64,000 nt of DNA, taken from contig NZ_DASYGY010000009.1 in the NCBI RefSeq assembly GCF_035999195.1, positions 1,550,001 to 1,614,000 on the forward strand. The letters are read 5' to 3'. The position numbers and the translations under genes were made by a program. Origin of the DNA: Pseudoxanthomonas sp. GTDB taxonomy: Bacteria; Pseudomonadota; Gammaproteobacteria; Xanthomonadales; Xanthomonadaceae. Within the stretch, counting starts at the first letter, position 1, and every line of letters begins with the position of its first letter. The notes under the pieces are model-generated. The model was not told the origin of the DNA and did not search any database. It saw only the letters and a list, made by a program, of their open reading frames with translations. Shown here one piece after another: positions 63,935 to 64,000 of the stretch.

Positions 63935-64000
63935 ATGAATCCCGCCACCTCACCCCGCACACTGTTCGACAAACTCTGGGATGCCCACGTCGTCGTCCCC
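63935..64000 (+). CDS. leuC: 3-isopropylmalate dehydratase large subunit (partial, start only)
   Basis: The first 22 codons are present; the product contains RTLFDKLWDAHVVVP, the typical start of LeuC (TLYEKLFDAHVV in E. coli). The rest lies outside the window. It follows leuA after a 241-bp gap with repeats, so it may be read through from the operon or have its own promoter. Confidence 0.85.
   Translation, partial: MNPATSPRTLFDKLWDAHVVVP

Overview
The window reads as chromosome from a high-GC member of the Xanthomonadaceae (Pseudoxanthomonas/Stenotrophomonas/Xanthomonas group). The signs are two large TonB-dependent receptors, a TorF-type porin in front of a kdp operon, GTAG-tipped palindromes of the SMAG type known from Stenotrophomonas, an ilvC-ilvG-ilvM-ilvA-leuA-leuC run, and a pectin-use locus with a TRAP transporter. 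The genus cannot be fixed from sequence alone.

Region 1 (1-9.6 kb) is accessory DNA. It opens with the 3' end of a replication-type gene, then an origin-like stretch (seven exact ATTGGCGC octamers, a perfect DnaA box, small hairpins). Phage structural genes follow, with large gaps: a short Nu1-like terminase small subunit, a capsid-like protein, three small proteins and a tail tape-measure protein. No portal or large terminase is present, so this looks like an eroded prophage or phage-derived element. Behind the tape measure sit a hairpin-controlled small gene resembling the Acb2/Tad1 signal-sponge family, an AlpA-type regulator, and on the other strand a zinc-ribbon plus HEPN (RNDVVH) protein that looks like an RNase-type defence or toxin gene. 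A three-gene minus-strand operon encodes a LprI-like lipoprotein, a probable secreted peptidoglycan-targeting protein and a single-pass membrane protein. It is flanked by a 16-bp exact direct repeat.

Region 2 (9.6-19.2 kb) is a complete kdp locus on the minus strand: torF-type porin, kdpF, kdpA, kdpB, kdpC, an unannotated 51-residue membrane protein, a 745-bp repeat-rich gap, then kdpD and kdpE. Tandem GCGTAAA repeats 11 bp apart lie in front of the porin and are good KdpE-box candidates.

Region 3 (19.2-36.1 kb) is a pectin/oligogalacturonate locus: KDG kinase, TonB receptor, PL1 and PL10 pectate lyases, a FAH-fold enzyme, TRAP transporter (DctP, DctQ, DctM), GH43 enzyme, LacI-type regulator, KduI, KduD and a CE12 esterase fused to a cupin. 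Three near-identical sites built on AATGACACCGG lie in front of the receptor, between the PL1 and FAH genes, and in front of kduI. This suggests one LacI-type regulon. The implied flow is: extracellular depolymerisation, outer-membrane uptake, periplasmic trimming, TRAP import, then KduI, KduD and KdgK to KDPG.

Region 4 (36.1-50.7 kb) holds housekeeping and envelope genes: secreted protein, HAD hydrolase, proline-rich lipoprotein, two EF-hand proteins, small membrane proteins, DUF4920 protein, lytic transglycosylase, inorganic pyrophosphatase, a second TonB receptor with an AraC-type regulator, a winged-helix/PD40 membrane regulator, a K-channel-like protein with a non-canonical filter, and a DUF4136 lipoprotein. 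A strong plus-strand terminator at 49.2 kb has no upstream gene and may end a small RNA.

Region 5 (50.7-64 kb) covers thiC with its TPP riboswitch, a soluble chemoreceptor beside a PhnD-like binding protein, divergent ilvD, and the branched-chain operon. That operon begins with a leader peptide (Leu-Leu-Val-Leu-Val-Leu-Ile) and an attenuator, then runs ilvC, ilvG, ilvM, ilvA, leuA and the start of leuC.
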